Assembly (NCBI GenBank): GCA_026018925.1
Contig: JAKSZU010000011.1
Span: forward strand, 8,328,485 to 8,392,484
DNA: 64,000 nucleotides
Reading direction: 5' to 3'
Source of the DNA: Tupaia tana
Lineage: Eukaryota > Chordata > Mammalia > Scandentia > Tupaiidae
Shown: piece after piece, positions 22,738 through 34,674 of the stretch
How the letters are laid out: each line of letters begins with the position of its first letter
Numbering within the stretch: the first letter of the stretch is position 1
Notes under the pieces: model-generated
What the model saw: only the letters and a program-made list of their open reading frames with translations
The model's database searches: none
Told to the model about the DNA's origin: nothing
Made by a program: the position numbers and the translations under genes

Positions 22738-23092
22738 GTCCTGGTCCATTAGGGCAGCTATAACAAACTATCATATACCAGGCAACTTATAAATAATAGA
22801 ACTTTATTGTTCAGAGTTCTGAAATCCGGGAAATCCAAGATAGATGCACCAACAGATTGTCTGGTGAGGGACACTTATTAGCTCATGGATGGCACCTGCT
22901 GGCTGTGTCTTCATGTTGAGAAGGCGCAAAGCAGTTGCCTGAGGCCTCTGATAAGGGCACTAATCCCATTTATGAGGGTTCAACCCTTATGAACTAATTA
23001 CTTCCCAAAGGTCCCACCTTCTAACACCATCACCTGGGGGTTTAGGTTTCCACATCGAGTTTTGGAGAAGTACACATATTCACAGTATAGCA
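22738..23092 (-). repeat. MLT1-like (ERVL-MaLR) solo LTR
   Basis: On the minus strand it runs from TGCTATACTGTGAATATG to GGACCAGGACA, with GTGATGGTGTTAGAAGGTGG, GGGATTAGTGCCCTTATC, CACCAGACAATCTG and a poly(A) signal AATAAA, all in MLT1 order. Terminal TG...CA is kept, and GGGAC/GAGAC at the flanks may be a 5-bp duplication. Non-coding, 355 bp. Confidence 0.75.
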
Positions 23093-23100
23093 GAGACTTT

Positions 23101-23281
23101 TTTTAAAAATTATTTATTTAATTTTATTTAGTCATTCACTTATTTTTTAATTTGACCAGAGAGAGAGATACAGAGAAAGAGAGGGAAAGTGAGAAATCAA
23201 GCCACCAGGTTTGGGATTTGAATCGTGGTTGGCCACGTGGGAGTGTCCAGCACCTTAACAACCATGTCACCTGCTGGTCCC
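23101..23281 (-). repeat. tRNA-derived SINE, family B
   Basis: Inserted at the edge of the MLT1-like LTR. AGCAGAGACTTT at 23089-23100 is repeated at 23282-23293. Tail side TTATTTATTTAATTTTATTT; head CACCTGCTGGTCCC. Confidence 0.93.
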
Positions 23282-23310
23282 AGCAGAGACTTTAAAAAAA
23301 AATGAGGGGT

Positions 23311-23560
23311 GTGGGGTCAGCAGGTGGCATGGCGGTTAAGGTTCTAGATTCCTACATGGTTTAAGTCCAGACCCAGTAGCTTGAAAATCACACCAAGTTT
23401 GTGTGTATGTGCCCAAAATTCCAGGAGGAGAATAGAGAAGAGATTACAGTGTGACCATCCCTCCTAGGGGGTAATTTCTCATTCTCTCTCCCCTCCCCAG
23501 TGAGTGCATGCAGACTATGGCAAAAGTCCAAAAAGAAAATAATAAAAATATGAAATAAAT
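23311..23560 (+). repeat. tRNA-derived SINE, family D
   Basis: GTCAGCAGGTGGCATGGCGG head, partial deletion around the B box (ACATGGTTTAAGTCC), linker GCTTGAAAATCACACC and end CTATGGCAAAAGTCC. Confidence 0.87.
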
Positions 23561-23697
23561 AATTGAAGGGTAAGATGTTCAATGTCTAGGCTAGCTTTGG
23601 GTAAAAAGGAGAGACCAGTCTCAGAACTGAACTAGGAAGCACAGAGTCTCATAGGCAAGAAGGTAGAACATGGAGGATACCATAAAAGCTAAATCCT

Positions 23698-23912
23698 AAA
23701 GGATCCAGATGGTGTAGTGATAGAACACAGTACTCGGTAAGGCTGACCCCATGGGAGGTGTATCTGTTTGCATCTGGAGTCTTCCAGGCATGGACATGCC
23801 CATGTTCCAGGCTGGCAGAAGTTGGAGGTGGATCATGGAGTCAGGACCCTCAACAGGGTCTCTCTCTTACTCTCCCTCACTCACTTAAGGAATCAATAAA
23901 TATATATATTTT
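23698..23912 (+). repeat. SINE, family C
   Basis: GGTGTAGTGATAGAACACAG head, GGCATGGACATGCCCATGTT centre and CTCACTCACTTAAGGAATCA end. Confidence 0.75.
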
Positions 23913-23924
23913 TTAAAGGTGAGA

Positions 23925-24375
23925 GGCTGGCTCTGTAGCTCAGTGGTTAAGTGCTATGCATTGGGAGCCAGATCCCACATGGCTGATCACCATTCAAATC
24001 TCAGCCCCAGTAGCTTAACAAAATACACAGGCATTGCACATGTATGTCTAAAATCCTGAAGGGATCAGGGGTCCCCAGGTGGCATGGTGGTTAAAGGCAC
24101 TGGACTCCCACATGGGCGACCGCAGTAAGAGTCCCGGACCTGGTGGCTTGCTTTCTCACTTTTCCTCTTTGTCTCTCTCTGACTAAATTGGAAAATATTA
24201 GTAATAAATAAAGTTAAAATAATTCTTTTAAAAAATAAATAAAAAATAAAAATCCTGAACGGATGAAGAAATGGAGGAAAAAGAATTGCAGTATGTCTAC
24301 ATCCCATTAGGTCATGTTTTCACTCTCTCTCTCTCACTCTCTGGTAAATGACACATCGGGTCATTAAAAAATTTT
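23925..24375 (+). repeat. SINE family D-like, split by a family B SINE
   Basis: The left part (23925-24066) has an unusually tRNA-like A box TAGCTCAGTGGTTAAG. The right part (24248-24375) continues with GATGAAGAAATGGAGGAAAA and ends in a T/A-rich tail. It may be the least derived head of this lineage in the window. Confidence 0.75.
24067..24247 (+). repeat. Family B SINE nested in a family D SINE
   Basis: Head CCCCAGGTGGCATGGTGGTT, B region GTAAGAGTCCCGG, tail AATAAATAAAGTTAAAATAA. AAAATCCTGAAGGGAT at 24051-24066 recurs with one change at 24248-24264. Confidence 0.9.
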
Positions 24376-24589
24376 TTTTTTTTTTTAAAAAAGAACAACA
24401 AAAAAAAGATTAAATTCCTAAAATTTTCAGAAATAAATGGAAAGGTACTCGACTTCCTGACTGACGTGGGATAGTAGCTTCAAGCCAGTATTATATGAAT
24501 CTAAGGATATAATTGAAGGGAAATTTTAGACCGGATCTAAAACCCTATGGTTATGTTCATGGGCTCTACAAACCAGCATGATGCAGGTG

Positions 24590-25547
24590 TGGACATTGTT
24601 ATAACTTTGTTTATGTCCTCCTCTCCCAGGGCCAGGGCAGGTAGCTTTCATTGAAAAGTCCCTTTGCATATGGTTTCATGACCTGCTTTTTGTCATTCAG
24701 CATTATCCTCAGAAAATTGTCTTAGTTGTTTATTTTATAAATCTCTACTGGATATGTGTGATCTTGTTGTAAATAAATGTTTCCCGAATGACCAAATTAA
24801 AGAATTGTATGTACACACTACAGTTTATTTAGTCTCACCTATATTTCTGATCATTTAAATTTGGTCCAATCTTCATAATAATAAGAAAGAGAACAGTGAT
24901 CATCCTGGAACAGATATTTTTATATACATCTAATCAGTTCCTAAATGTGACATTGCTTGGTGAAAAGATATGCACATTTTAATGCGTTTGAAATGCACTG
25001 TCAAATTGCCCTCCAGAAATGTTGTTCAATTTACATACCTACCATTGGAGTATGAGGGTGTCCATTTTTCTCTGTCCTACTCAGCACTCATGTAATTATT
25101 CCTTTCAGTCATTGCCAATCTAATATAAAAATGGTATTTAATTGTTGTAATACTTATTTATTCAGCTACTAATGTAGTTACAAAATTTTAAACTTTATTT
25201 GCCTTGTATAGTTCTTCATTGGTGATTTGACAGTTCATGTCTTTGTCCTTAATTTCTTTTTCTTTTTCTTTCTCATTTTCTTATCAATTGTTAAGAGCTG
25301 AGGGATACTAGCATCTTTTCATTTAATCTCTAAAATAATTTTCCCTTGCCAACTTATTATTTTTATAGTTTTTAGAAAAAAAAAACATTTCGTTTTAGGA
25401 AATTATGTATAAATATTTTATTCTTCAATTACTTTAAAAATGTCTTTACCTATTACTGTGTAAATGTTCAAATCAATACTTCCAGTTTTCTTATATGTCT
25501 ATGTTTCATCATTTCTCCTACAATTCACCCGGATTTTATTTTGCAGT
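24590..25547 (-). mobile_element. Old L1M fragment (ORF2 and 3' part)
   Basis: CAAATTGCCCTCCAGAAATG, CACTCATGTAATTATTCCTT and a long T-rich tract through ACCTATTACTGTGTAAATG are in the order of reverse-strand L1M ORF2. Fully degraded; subfamily uncertain. Confidence 0.55.
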
Positions 25548-25939
25548 ATAGTTCATTTTAAGGAATTAAATATTTTTAAACATTCAACAAACTTAATATG
25601 TTGAATAAATTCATTCTTTTTTTTTGCCTTTTTTTTGGAGAGGTTTTTGCTATAGGGCACGTGCGCTTGCCAGACAGACAGAGAAAGACAGAGAGACAGA
25701 AAGTGAGAAATCACCCTCCAGGGAGATGGCCACGCTGCAATCCCTTCTCCTCCATTCTCCTCTCAGGATCTTGGGCATGCATGCACACGCGCCCAGCGTG
25801 AGTTTAAGTCACTGGGTCTGGGACTCGAACCACGGTCGACTACGTGGGAGTCCAGCGACATAGCCATTACGCTAACTGCTGGTCCCAATAAATTCATTCT
25901 TTATGCAATAGTTTGAAGTACTACCTTATTAAGTACTAA

Positions 25940-25982
<43 letters not shown>

Positions 25983-26064
25983 TAAGTTATTAATATTATA
26001 TTAATATTCAACATATTAAGTTTGTTGAATGTTTAAAAATATTTAATTCCTTAAAATGAACTAT
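25548..26064. repeat. Perfect 60-bp inverted repeat, arms 25548-25607 and 26005-26064
   Basis: The 60 bases at 25548-25607 (starting ATAGTTCATTTTAAGGAATT) are the exact reverse complement of 26005-26064, with no mismatch when compared base by base. The 397-bp spacer holds a family A SINE (25620-25886) and an (AT)n run. The arms are unique AT-rich sequence, not a SINE or known TIR, so this is not explained by the repeats called around it. Confidence 0.95.
25620..25886 (-). repeat. Family A SINE inside the inverted-repeat spacer
   Basis: Reverse-strand full copy. The TSD AATAAATTCATTCTTT is at 25604-25619 and 25887-25902. The left TSD copy overlaps the last 4 bases of the left inverted-repeat arm. 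Confidence 0.95.
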
Positions 26065-26107
26065 GTATATATATATATACATGTATATATATGTGTGTGC
26101 GTGTGTG

Positions 26108-26141
<34 letters not shown>
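25943..26141. repeat. (AT)n, (GT)n and (GA)n microsatellites flanking the right arm
   Basis: (AT)n at 25943-25976. After the inverted-repeat arm, TATATATATATATACATGTA, TGTGTGTGCGTGTGTG and a pure (AG)n of about 22 nt end the block. Confidence 0.9.
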
Positions 26142-26143
<2 letters not shown>

Positions 26144-26398
26144 TATGCATACATATATGCATTCATTATTTTCCTTAAACACTGCTATACTTTGTGATGT
26201 TATAGGTTTATGATAAATTATGAACAAAGTACCTAAAACTGAAAGTGTCCCTTATTCTTATTTTCTTTGCTTGTTTTCTCTGTGGATTCTTCACAAGAGC
26301 TTTAAAAATATTTTGTAAAATTTGAGAAAAGTTTATAAAGAAACATATATTGGGCTATCATTAACATTTTAAAATTTTAAGTAATTAAAGGAGAATTG

Positions 26399-26553
26399 AG
26401 GGGCCACTAGGTGGCGTGGTGGTTAAGGGCACTGGACTCCCAAATGGCTGCCCACGGTTCGAGTCCCAGATCTGGCAACTTGGTTTCTTACTTTCTCTCT
26501 CCCTCTCTGGTCAAATTAAAATAAATAAATAAAGTTAAATAAAATAATTCTAA
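26399..26553 (+). repeat. tRNA-derived SINE, family B
   Basis: Head GGGCCACTAGGTGGCGTGGT, perfect B box GGTTCGAGTCC and tail AAATAAATAAAGTTAAATAA. CCACTAGGTGGCG in the head is one of the best CTCF-core matches in the window. Confidence 0.92.
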
Positions 26554-26799
26554 CAAAAAAAATGAGAGTTGATATGTTTACAATATTTTTCCCCATTCAG
26601 GAAGAGGGTAATCTTTTCATTTTTAAAAGTATTTTTATGTACTCAGAAAAATGTGGTAGTATTTACCACATGGTCATATGCATTTTTTTCCCCAATGTAT
26701 CAACCTATTGTAAATGAAATATATTTTTGTTTTATTTTAATTGATCACATTTCCACATATAGGAAATTGATTTTTGTACAATTAATGTTTAAAATTATT

Positions 26800-27053
26800 G
26801 GAAGCAGCAGTTGGTGTAATGGCTATGTCACTGGACTCCCATGTATTCCACCGTGGTTGGAGTCCCAGACCCGGTGGCTTAAACCCACGCCGGGCGCGTG
26901 TGCGTGCGTGCCCAAGATCCCGAGAGGAGAATGGAGGAGAAGGGATTGCGGCATGGCCATTCCCCCTGGGGGGTAATTCCTCGCTTTCTGTCTCTCTGTT
27001 TCTCTCTGTCTTTCTGGCAAGCACACGTGCCCTATAGTAAAAACCTCTCAAAA
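26800..27053 (+). repeat. Family A SINE, young body
   Basis: GAAGCAGCAGTTGGTGTAAT head, CpG-rich GCCGGGCGCGTGTGCGTGCG and end CCTATAGTAAAAACCTCTC. No clear TSD was found. Confidence 0.92.
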
Positions 27054-29795
27054 AAATTGACTTATTTTTATACAATTTATTTGTAACTTACTCATTGACA
27101 AAATTTCCTTTTCAAAGCCTTCAGTTTTTATAAGGAAAACATCATGATTCACACACAGAGCTATGTCTCTCCTTTTCCAATAATAATAAAGTTTCTATTT
27201 TTATTGATTAGCTGCATTTTCTAGGCTATCCAGAAGAAAAACTTTAAGTTCTGATAGGAAGCATACGTTTTTTGTTTTTCACTTTAATAGAAATGCCTGT
27301 AATGTTTCACCATCAAGTATATGGTGATCCATACATATTTTTGAAGTAGTTTACAGTAGTTGTGTTAAGGAAGTATCCCTCTAGTCTTAGTTTTAAGGGT
27401 TTTCAGTTCTATTGGACTCAGATGTAAATAGCTTAATCCAAGATAAAGGAAACAGCCTGAGTTCAAAGTCAAGTACAATGTCACTAAAACTCGAGTTGTC
27501 AGACATCCTGTACGTAATGGATTATCTTATATTTCAAAAATAACTGTGTCAGGATGTATAATCATTCTACATTTGATCTAGCTCTGACGCTACCGATGAC
27601 ATCTGTTAGTCCCTAACTTTCTCCTTGCCAGCAATAATATACTCCACATACACTAAAAATAAAACATGGCAGCCATACAAAAAAATTAAAATGTAAACTA
27701 AACTGCCCCATACTGGGCTAGGTTTCTTCAGATCAAGTTCTGGGTCTGTTGTGAGCTCCTATTTTAATACTATAATCAGCAAAATCCGGATGCAGTTTTG
27801 GAATTCAAAGTGAGAAGCGAACAGCAATTTAGATGGTTAGGTTGCAGTAATGACCCTGGGTAAGACCTGAGCATATCTATTGGGCCATCTAGTGGCTGAA
27901 GAGTGCACCTGAAATAATAATAATAGTAATCACGTTGGTGTGGTCTTCGATTTCAGAATGAAAATAAATGGGGCCGACGTCACTTCAGCCCCCCTTCCCA
28001 AGTCAACAGTCTGGAGTTTTGCACACAATGAGGGTGCAACTATTTTTCATCCCAAGAATTGAAAAATACCCGGATTCATACGTAAGTCTCAGCTTAGAGA
28101 TACATCTATATTATCTCGGTAAGAACAACCAGTTACTAAAGAAAGATAGCATGGGCAAAGGGAGAACCAGGTTAAAGTCACCAACAAGACACAGAAAAAC
28201 ATTAAGTAAAAGATGAGCAGCTACCATGTATGCGTATAGACTTAAACCACAACTTACTAAGAGGAAAAAATAATAGGGGGAAAAATGCATTCCAAATAAA
28301 GGTATAGTTCATGGTTTTTAATGTAACCTATTGGATTTTGAAAGAAAGAAAATTACTAAAGCTATCTTCCATCTTTAAGTTTCTACTGCTGCCTACATAA
28401 AAACGTAGAAAAAAAATTTAAAGCAAACAAACAAACAAAGAGCTTGGATCATAGCTGGGAATGTGGAAGAACAAAGATAAAGCAAATTGATAGCTTTCGA
28501 ATGTTAATAGGGTTTGTCACCTCCTAGAGTGTGTAAATTGAAGACATCTGTCTGGTCTAAAATTCCAAAAATCCCAAACTAATTGCTTCATATACACAAT
28601 GCAAAACCTCAGAATTCCATGCAAAAACAAACCTTCATTTGGAAAATAAACGTCATATGATTATGATAAAAGAAAACCTGTCAATGAGCCAGCGCTTAAT
28701 ACAGAAGGATTATTTTGAAATAAACTTCTTCAGAGCTCATTAGAATTGGAAAGAACTGTGAAAACAGATCCCTCTACCCAGCTTCTTAGGTATGTGATGG
28801 TGTTTGAAGGAGCTCAGCTGAAGTGAATACAGGTTTCCATCAGAAGCCTTTGTTGCCTTTTTGAAAACGATATTCATTTATAAGACACAAAAAAGGAAAT
28901 TATATTTCTTATTTTTTTGGTCCGACCTCTGAGAAATAAATAGAAATGCACAAAACTCATTCCGATGGAAAGTCTGAATGAATCACATCCTAGCATCTCC
29001 CACTCTGAATGAACTGTTCTTCCTTTTGTCTGTTCATTCTAAAAGGGCGTTATTATTGTTTAAAGAAAGAATGAAAAGACTATTCTAAATGTTTTTAAAA
29101 ATCTTTTCTAGAATGTAGGTTCCTGTATCAGGAATCCTTTTATATGGTATTATAGGCTTGAGAAAGGGAAAGTAAGCCCGAGTGATGCTCCAATTTTGAT
29201 CCTCCCATGACCACAGCACTGCAGAACTCTTAAATGCAGACAAAAGGAACTAAAATCGAACAAGCTTCAGTGAAATGGGGGGAAGGTGCTGGACTGTGTA
29301 ACTAAGCTAGAAAAATGGCAAAACCCCAGTGTGCTCAGGACAGCTGGTGGAAGGGTGTTAATGTTATTGGGATGCTCTCTGGACATTACTAGACTTGTTC
29401 ATACCTACACTGACTTTCTTCACTCCTATTACACGACTTTTCCTTTAACACTAGAACTAAGTTTCTAATAACTCTTGGCCACAAGTATCCCTAGCTTCAC
29501 CATTGGAGAATTTTAAAATTCTATTAAGTGTGTTTCAAAAAAACTTACAGTTTCTAGCTTTAGACAACATGGTAAAGTGAATATAATGAGTAACAATTTA
29601 CTTTCTGTCTGAGAGTAGCTAAAAAAGAGGATTTCAAATGTTCCCCAGACAAAATAATATCAAATGGCTGAAACGATGGAGATAGTAACTGTCCTGATTT
29701 AATCACTATACATTATAGCCTTTTACTGAAAAGTCACATTATCCCCCACAGACATGTACAATTATTATGTGTCAATAAAAAAAAATTTTTTTAAA
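27054..29795. other. Longest repeat-poor stretch; no gene recognised
   Basis: About 2.7 kb with only short microsatellites, such as (AAT)n near 27910 and (AAAC)n near 28424. ORFs do not exceed 82 codons and none resembles a known protein. Absence of young SINEs over this length is notable against the rest of the window. Confidence 0.5.
27881..27898 (-). promoter_or_regulatory. Candidate CTCF motif in non-repeat sequence
   Basis: The minus strand reads CAGCCACTAGATGGCCCA. CCACTAGATGGC matches the CTCF core CCASYAGRKGGC at every position, with a C where a purine is usual just after. Single-motif evidence only. Confidence 0.3.
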
Positions 29796-30070
29796 GGGCA
29801 GCCAGGTGTCTGGTAGTTAAGGTGGTTGGATCCTAAATAGTCAAATGCCTGGTTTGAGTCCCAGATCTGATGACTTGGAAAATACACTGGGCGGGTGGGC
29901 ATGTGTGCCTAAAACCCCAAGAGGGGAATGGAAGAGAAGGGATTGCAGCATGACCATGCCCCAAGGGATGATTTTTCACTTTCTTTTTCTTTCTCTCTCT
30001 CTGTCTCTCTCCAGTGAGCAAATACTTCCTATAGCCAAAAATCTAATAAAACAAACAAACAAACAAACAA
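29796..30070 (+). repeat. tRNA-derived SINE, family D
   Basis: GGGCAGCCAGGTGTCTGGTA head, GGTTTGAGTCCCAG B box and an (AAAC)n tail at 30047-30071. Confidence 0.87.
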
Positions 30071-31734
30071 AACTCCCAAGGAAGGACTCTAATTGGCTTG
30101 AACAACCACTATGTCTATAGAGGGCAGTTCATATAAAAGCAAGTAGTCACCATTCTGACCAGAGGCTAGAGCATGGGGTGGTGGTAGCTACTCCCAGAAG
30201 AAGGAAGAGATGCTGAGCAGCTAAAGCTCCAGTGTCCAACCCAGGTACAAAGCAGGATCAACCAAAGAGCAGAAGACAGCTATCATGACAGCAAAACAGG
30301 AGGGCAACTGAGTCCCTGATCTTTCCCCTACTGTGAGAGCTCTAGCAAGGCAGGGAGGCACTGCCACCTACAACCTCAGCAGAGGGGTATCACCTCTGCA
30401 CTTAGAGAAAATGATCCTGCAGAGCAGAAAGCGCTCTGAGAGGGCCTGGCTTTCAGTTCAGCATTTAGTTCCACAATCCTATTCGGAGCCAAACACTGAA
30501 GGCTCTCATTCTCTTTGCATTCTTGCAGAAATAATCACCTACTCCCCCAGCAGCCCCCTCCCTAAAGCAGATGGTTATTTTGGAATGGGTTAAGAAGAAG
30601 GGTTTGTACCAGGGTATGGTGGGGGGAGAGTTATTATGATTATTTCAGAACAAAAGAGACCCATTATGATTCTTCACAATTGTATCTGTTTCTCTGCCCT
30701 TCTCTGCAAGTTAGCTTTTATGGCACAAGGAAGGCATATGCCCTTGCCTAAGAGGACTTTCTAAGACACATTGGAAGATTCTAGGTCTCCCTCTGACTGA
30801 AATCTGTTTGTCCGTTTATCCCCCAGGCTCCCTGTGTGTTTGGGTTAAGTGGGTGTCAGTAGGAAATCTCATGTCTCTCCTCATGTTTCTCATTCCCCAA
30901 CATGTGGCTTGTCCTTAGAATTGACCTCAGGAGCCCACTTAGGAAGCTTGGCCATATGTGCAGACAAAGCGTTGCTCACACCAATCAACCAGAAGTAAGC
31001 AGCCGTCTCTGTTGAACAACTGTAAGAGGTATGGATTGGTTCAACCCCCAGTTCTTGCCGTGATCTCCTCCCCCCAACTGCCCCTGTCTCCAGCTCCTAC
31101 TGTATTTCTTGCTGGGGGAGCAGACGCTGGCCAAACTTGGGGGGTGGTCTTTGGAGGTCTACAAGGCTCTTTTCTCTGACTTATCAAGATTTTTCAAGAT
31201 AGTGTTAGATACGGTCTTATGAATTTAGTTCTCTTCCTAGACTGGTCATGAAATCTAACTCTTTCTATAAGACCAGAAGCACAGACTCTCCAATTATGTC
31301 TGGCAGTGGCTATGCAGTTACAGTCCAAACCAGCAGCTTGTGTTACAATGAGCCTTTTTGCTTTTAGTCCTTACAAAAATTCAGAGCTCCGGGAGGTCTA
31401 AATGATAACTTTCCTTGTCTCCTGCTTTTTCATCTGTTGTCTCTCCTATATTTGCCTTTGTAAATTATTCTCCACCCTGGTCTTGATAAAACTTGGCTCT
31501 GTAATTTTGGTCTCTTTTGCTTTGTAATCAGTGTGTGATGTCAATGACATGGTACTCTGATTCTGTAATCTCCCAGACAGACTCTCAGGTAGTGGGCTCA
31601 TGGCATTACTCATGTTACAAAGCAGATGAGCAAAGAGAATGTAGTGACTTTATTTTCTCAAAATAATCCAATCTTCCCGAAAAGATCCACCCACTGGGTG
31701 GCAGGAAATCTTGATATCTGCCTTGCTATGGTAC
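30071..31734. other. Unassigned; possible old LTR at the end
   Basis: No gene recognised. The segment 31200-31545 (GGTCTAAATGATAACTTTCC, TTTGTAAATTATTCTCCACC, TTGGTCTCTTTTGCTTTGTA) has the feel of an LTR U5 region, but I cannot match it to a family or define ends. Confidence 0.4.
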
Positions 31735-31865
31735 TGAGGAAGATAATGATGAAGATGAAGATGGTAGTGATGAAGATGTTGATGATGGGGATGATGGTCA
31801 TGGTGGTGATGATGACAAAGAAGATGATGATGGTGACGAGATGATAATGGTAATGATGATGGACT
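31735..31865. repeat. (GAT)n-like imperfect trinucleotide repeat
   Basis: About 130 bp of GATGAAGAT, GATGGT and GATGAC units. One minus-strand frame reads as a His-rich low-complexity run and one plus-strand frame as Met/Lys/Val-rich; both are products of the repeat, not proteins. Confidence 0.9.
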
Positions 31866-32523
31866 TGCTATCTTCTCCACATTGTGTTTGGGAATTATAT
31901 CTCCCAGGCTTGTATCACAACTACAGTCTTGCCTTAGCACTACGTGAGCATACTGTTGTCTTCTGTGGCAGAAAACATACTATTGTCTTCTAGAAAATGT
32001 GGAATCTAGGGCATCTTATTCCTTTATTCTTGAGTAAACTGAGATGATGGAGTGAACAGCCAAGAGGAAGAGCAAGGTCTTTTTCTTAGAAAGAACAGGG
32101 TTTGGATAACTGTGAGCCAACTTGAAGCACCATTTAATTCGTTAGAGATCACAGAATCATAAATCAGAGTGGAAAAGGAAGGTCATAACAATATGATTCT
32201 CTTAATAATGAACTGGAGATAAGCATGGGAACATCGGTAGCACAGAAGTGGGAGAGTTAAAGGAGCAGATGAGGTTACCGAAGAATACATATAATGTGGA
32301 AAAGGTAGAGAGAGAACAGAATGTGCAGTACATTGATACTTGGACTGTAGCAAAAGCCAAAAGAGGGGGAAAAGATGTGTGAGGTAGTGCTAATATTGTC
32401 AGAAGCAGAAGGAGAATTGAGAAAGAAAGAGGCCATAAAAACTAACAAACTGGACAAAGAGGTCATTTCTAGGAAGAGGCCTCTACAGTAGCAAGTACCA
32501 CGAGATCTCCTAAGACAAACTCA
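31866..32523. other. Unassigned sequence
   Basis: No gene or repeat recognised. Confidence 0.5.
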
Positions 32524-32783
32524 GGGGACCTGCAGGTGACATAATGGTTATATCGCTGGACTCCCACATGGCTGACCTAGGTTCAAGTCTTGGACCCAGC
32601 AACTTGAAATTCACACTGGGTGTGTGTGTGTGTGTGTGTGTACCCAAAATCCCAAGAGCAGAATGGAGGAGAAAGGATTGCAGCATGGCCATCACCCACC
32701 CGGGACGGAGTGATTTCTCACATTCTGCCTCTCTGTCTCTCTGGTACATACATCCTATAGCGAAAATTTTTCTCTCTAAAAAA
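32524..32783 (+). repeat. Family A SINE, diverged
   Basis: GGGGACCTGCAGGTGACATA head, intact GGTTCAAGTC, a pure (GT)n of about 22 nt replacing the GTGTGCGTGCG stretch, and end CCTATAGCGAAAATTTTTC. AACTCAG at both flanks (32517, 32791) hints at the TSD. Confidence 0.88.
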
Positions 32784-32927
32784 CAAAGCGAACTCAGTCC
32801 ATTAAGAACTCCAAATTAGGACGTCATAAGGGACAGCCTTCTGCGAATTTAGAGATCTGAAGTAGTATAGAGTGGTCTGAAATGAATTGTATTATAACAT
32901 AAATTACATATAGTACTTTTAGTCCTC

Positions 32928-33425
32928 TGCTTTGGTTTTCTATTTCTCTAACAATCTGGTGGCTTACAAGATCAAGACTCAATGAATCATCTTACACTTT
33001 TGTAAGTCAGAGTCTGAAATGCGTCTCACTGGCCTGGAATGCAGGTGTTGTCAGGGCTGTGTTCTTTCCTGGAGGTTCCAGGGGAAACCCATTCCCCTGT
33101 CTCTCTAGTTTCTCGAAGTACCTGCATTTCTTAGCTTGTGGCCCCATTTCATCATCAAAGTCAGAAGTGGCGTGTTCAAATCTCCCTTTTACCCTAATAC
33201 TCCAGCCTCTTTCTCTCTTACTTCAGGGGACTTCTGTGATTGTATTTGTCCCAACTGGATAACCCAGGATTATCCACCCATCTCAAAGTCAGCTGATTAT
33301 TCACCTAACTGTATCTGCAGCCCTCATCCCCCCTTGTTGTAGAACATAACCTATTCACAGGTTCTAGGGTTTAGGACACAAACAAGGGGTGGGAAGGATT
33401 ATTCTGTCTATCTCATCTTCTGAGA
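32928..33425 (-). repeat. MLT1-like (ERVL-MaLR) LTR
   Basis: Plus-strand order TTTCTATTTCTCTAACAATC, GTAAGTCAGAGTCTGAAATG, TCACTGGCC, GGTGTTGTCAGGGCTG, GGATAACCCAGGATTATCC, ATTCACAGGTTCTAGGGTTT is the reverse complement of an MLT1-type LTR from poly(A) region back to the 5' end. Non-coding and strongly diverged. Confidence 0.6.
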
Positions 33426-33653
33426 GACCTACTGTACGTATTATGTAGTCAGGATTGATGTTTAAAATTCTTAACAGCCAGTATGCAGGAAAACTAAAAA
33501 AACAGAACGGATATTAGCCGTGGTGTCGGGGGCTCACTGTTACTTTCAGTATTAACCCTTGTTCATAATCAGTTGCTGAATCATGAGAAATGTGCAAGGC
33601 TGGAAATGGGGTGCTGAGAAAAGTGTGGGGTGGTCTAGAAAGTGAGAATACTG

Positions 33654-33904
33654 GGACCCGCAGATGGTGTAATGATTACTTCCCTGGACTCCCACGTAGT
33701 TGACCATGTTTCAAGTCTTGGACCCAGCGACTTAAACTCACACCAGGCGCATGTGCTGTATACTCAAGACCCCAAGAAGAGAACAGAGAAGAGATTGTGG
33801 TGTGGCCACACCCCTGGGGGGGTGATTTCTTGCTTTCTGTCGCTCTGTCTCTCTTTGTCTCTAGCAAGCGACATGCTCTATAGCAAAAAAAAAAAACTCT
33901 CAAA
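33654..33904 (+). repeat. Family A-like SINE, older
   Basis: GGGACCCGCAGATGGTGTAA head and end GCTCTATAGCAAAAAAAAAA. Its tail has grown into the purine microsatellite that follows. Confidence 0.9.
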
Positions 33905-34031
33905 AAGAAAGAAAGAAAGAAAGGAAGAAAGAAAGAAAGGAAGGAAGGAAGGAAGGAAGGAAGGAAGGAAGGAAGGAAGGAAGGAAGGAAGAAAGGAGGA
34001 AGGAAGGAAGAAGAAAGAAAGATAGAAAGAG
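33905..34031. repeat. (GAAA)n/(GGAA)n homopurine microsatellite
   Basis: Pure purine except near its end, with about 18 GGAA units in the centre. It starts at the A tail of the SINE at 33654. Confidence 0.97.
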
Positions 34032-34329
34032 AGTGTTAGGCAGCTATCAGAAACTCTGTCCAATGGTATAGAAGTGTATCAATATTTTAATAACTGATAG
34101 AATCATATCATTGTACGCCAGATAAACATCAGCATTATGTATATTCCATATTTTAACTCACATACAAACATGTATATTGAAAGACCTAGAAGGAAATACT
34201 CTAACATACTTGAAATATTACTTATAAAAAACAGTATAAGTGTTGGAAATTATTATCAAAGGCATCTGGGATCTTCCTTTAACATTTTCATTTTTACAAA
34301 GAGAAACTATTCACATATTGTGTGTGTTC

Positions 34330-34490
34330 TTAAATTTAAGGCTGAAAAGTTCTGTCATCTGTAAAACGAAGATTCCGCAATTGCCACCTTGTCCCTTAGG
34401 GTTATTTCAAGAACTAAATGCATTAAGTTACATAAAAGGGTTTGCGATCTATAAAGCACTATCCTAAGGTCAGTTAAAACTGTTACTAAT
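34330..34490 (+). repeat. MIR fragment
   Basis: TCTGTCATCTGTAAAACGAAG, TTAGGGTTATTTCAAGAACTA and AAGCACTATCCTAAGG are in sense MIR order. Confidence 0.75.
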
Positions 34491-34674
34491 TATGCATATC
34501 ATTTTCAATTAGCATCTAGTCGTTGGTGAATATTTAAGTAGCCATATTTCAAACTAAAATAGAATCTTTTTAAGTGTTAATAGTTAATCTGATTGACTCT
34601 CTTCTAATCTTCTCTCTTCCTCTCCCTCTTTTGTTCCCTTCATTCGTTCTTCCTCCTTACCTCTTTCTGTTTGT

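Noticed and set aside
31626-31940. His-rich minus-strand and Met-rich plus-strand ORFs
   Set aside because: Products of the (GAT)n repeat.
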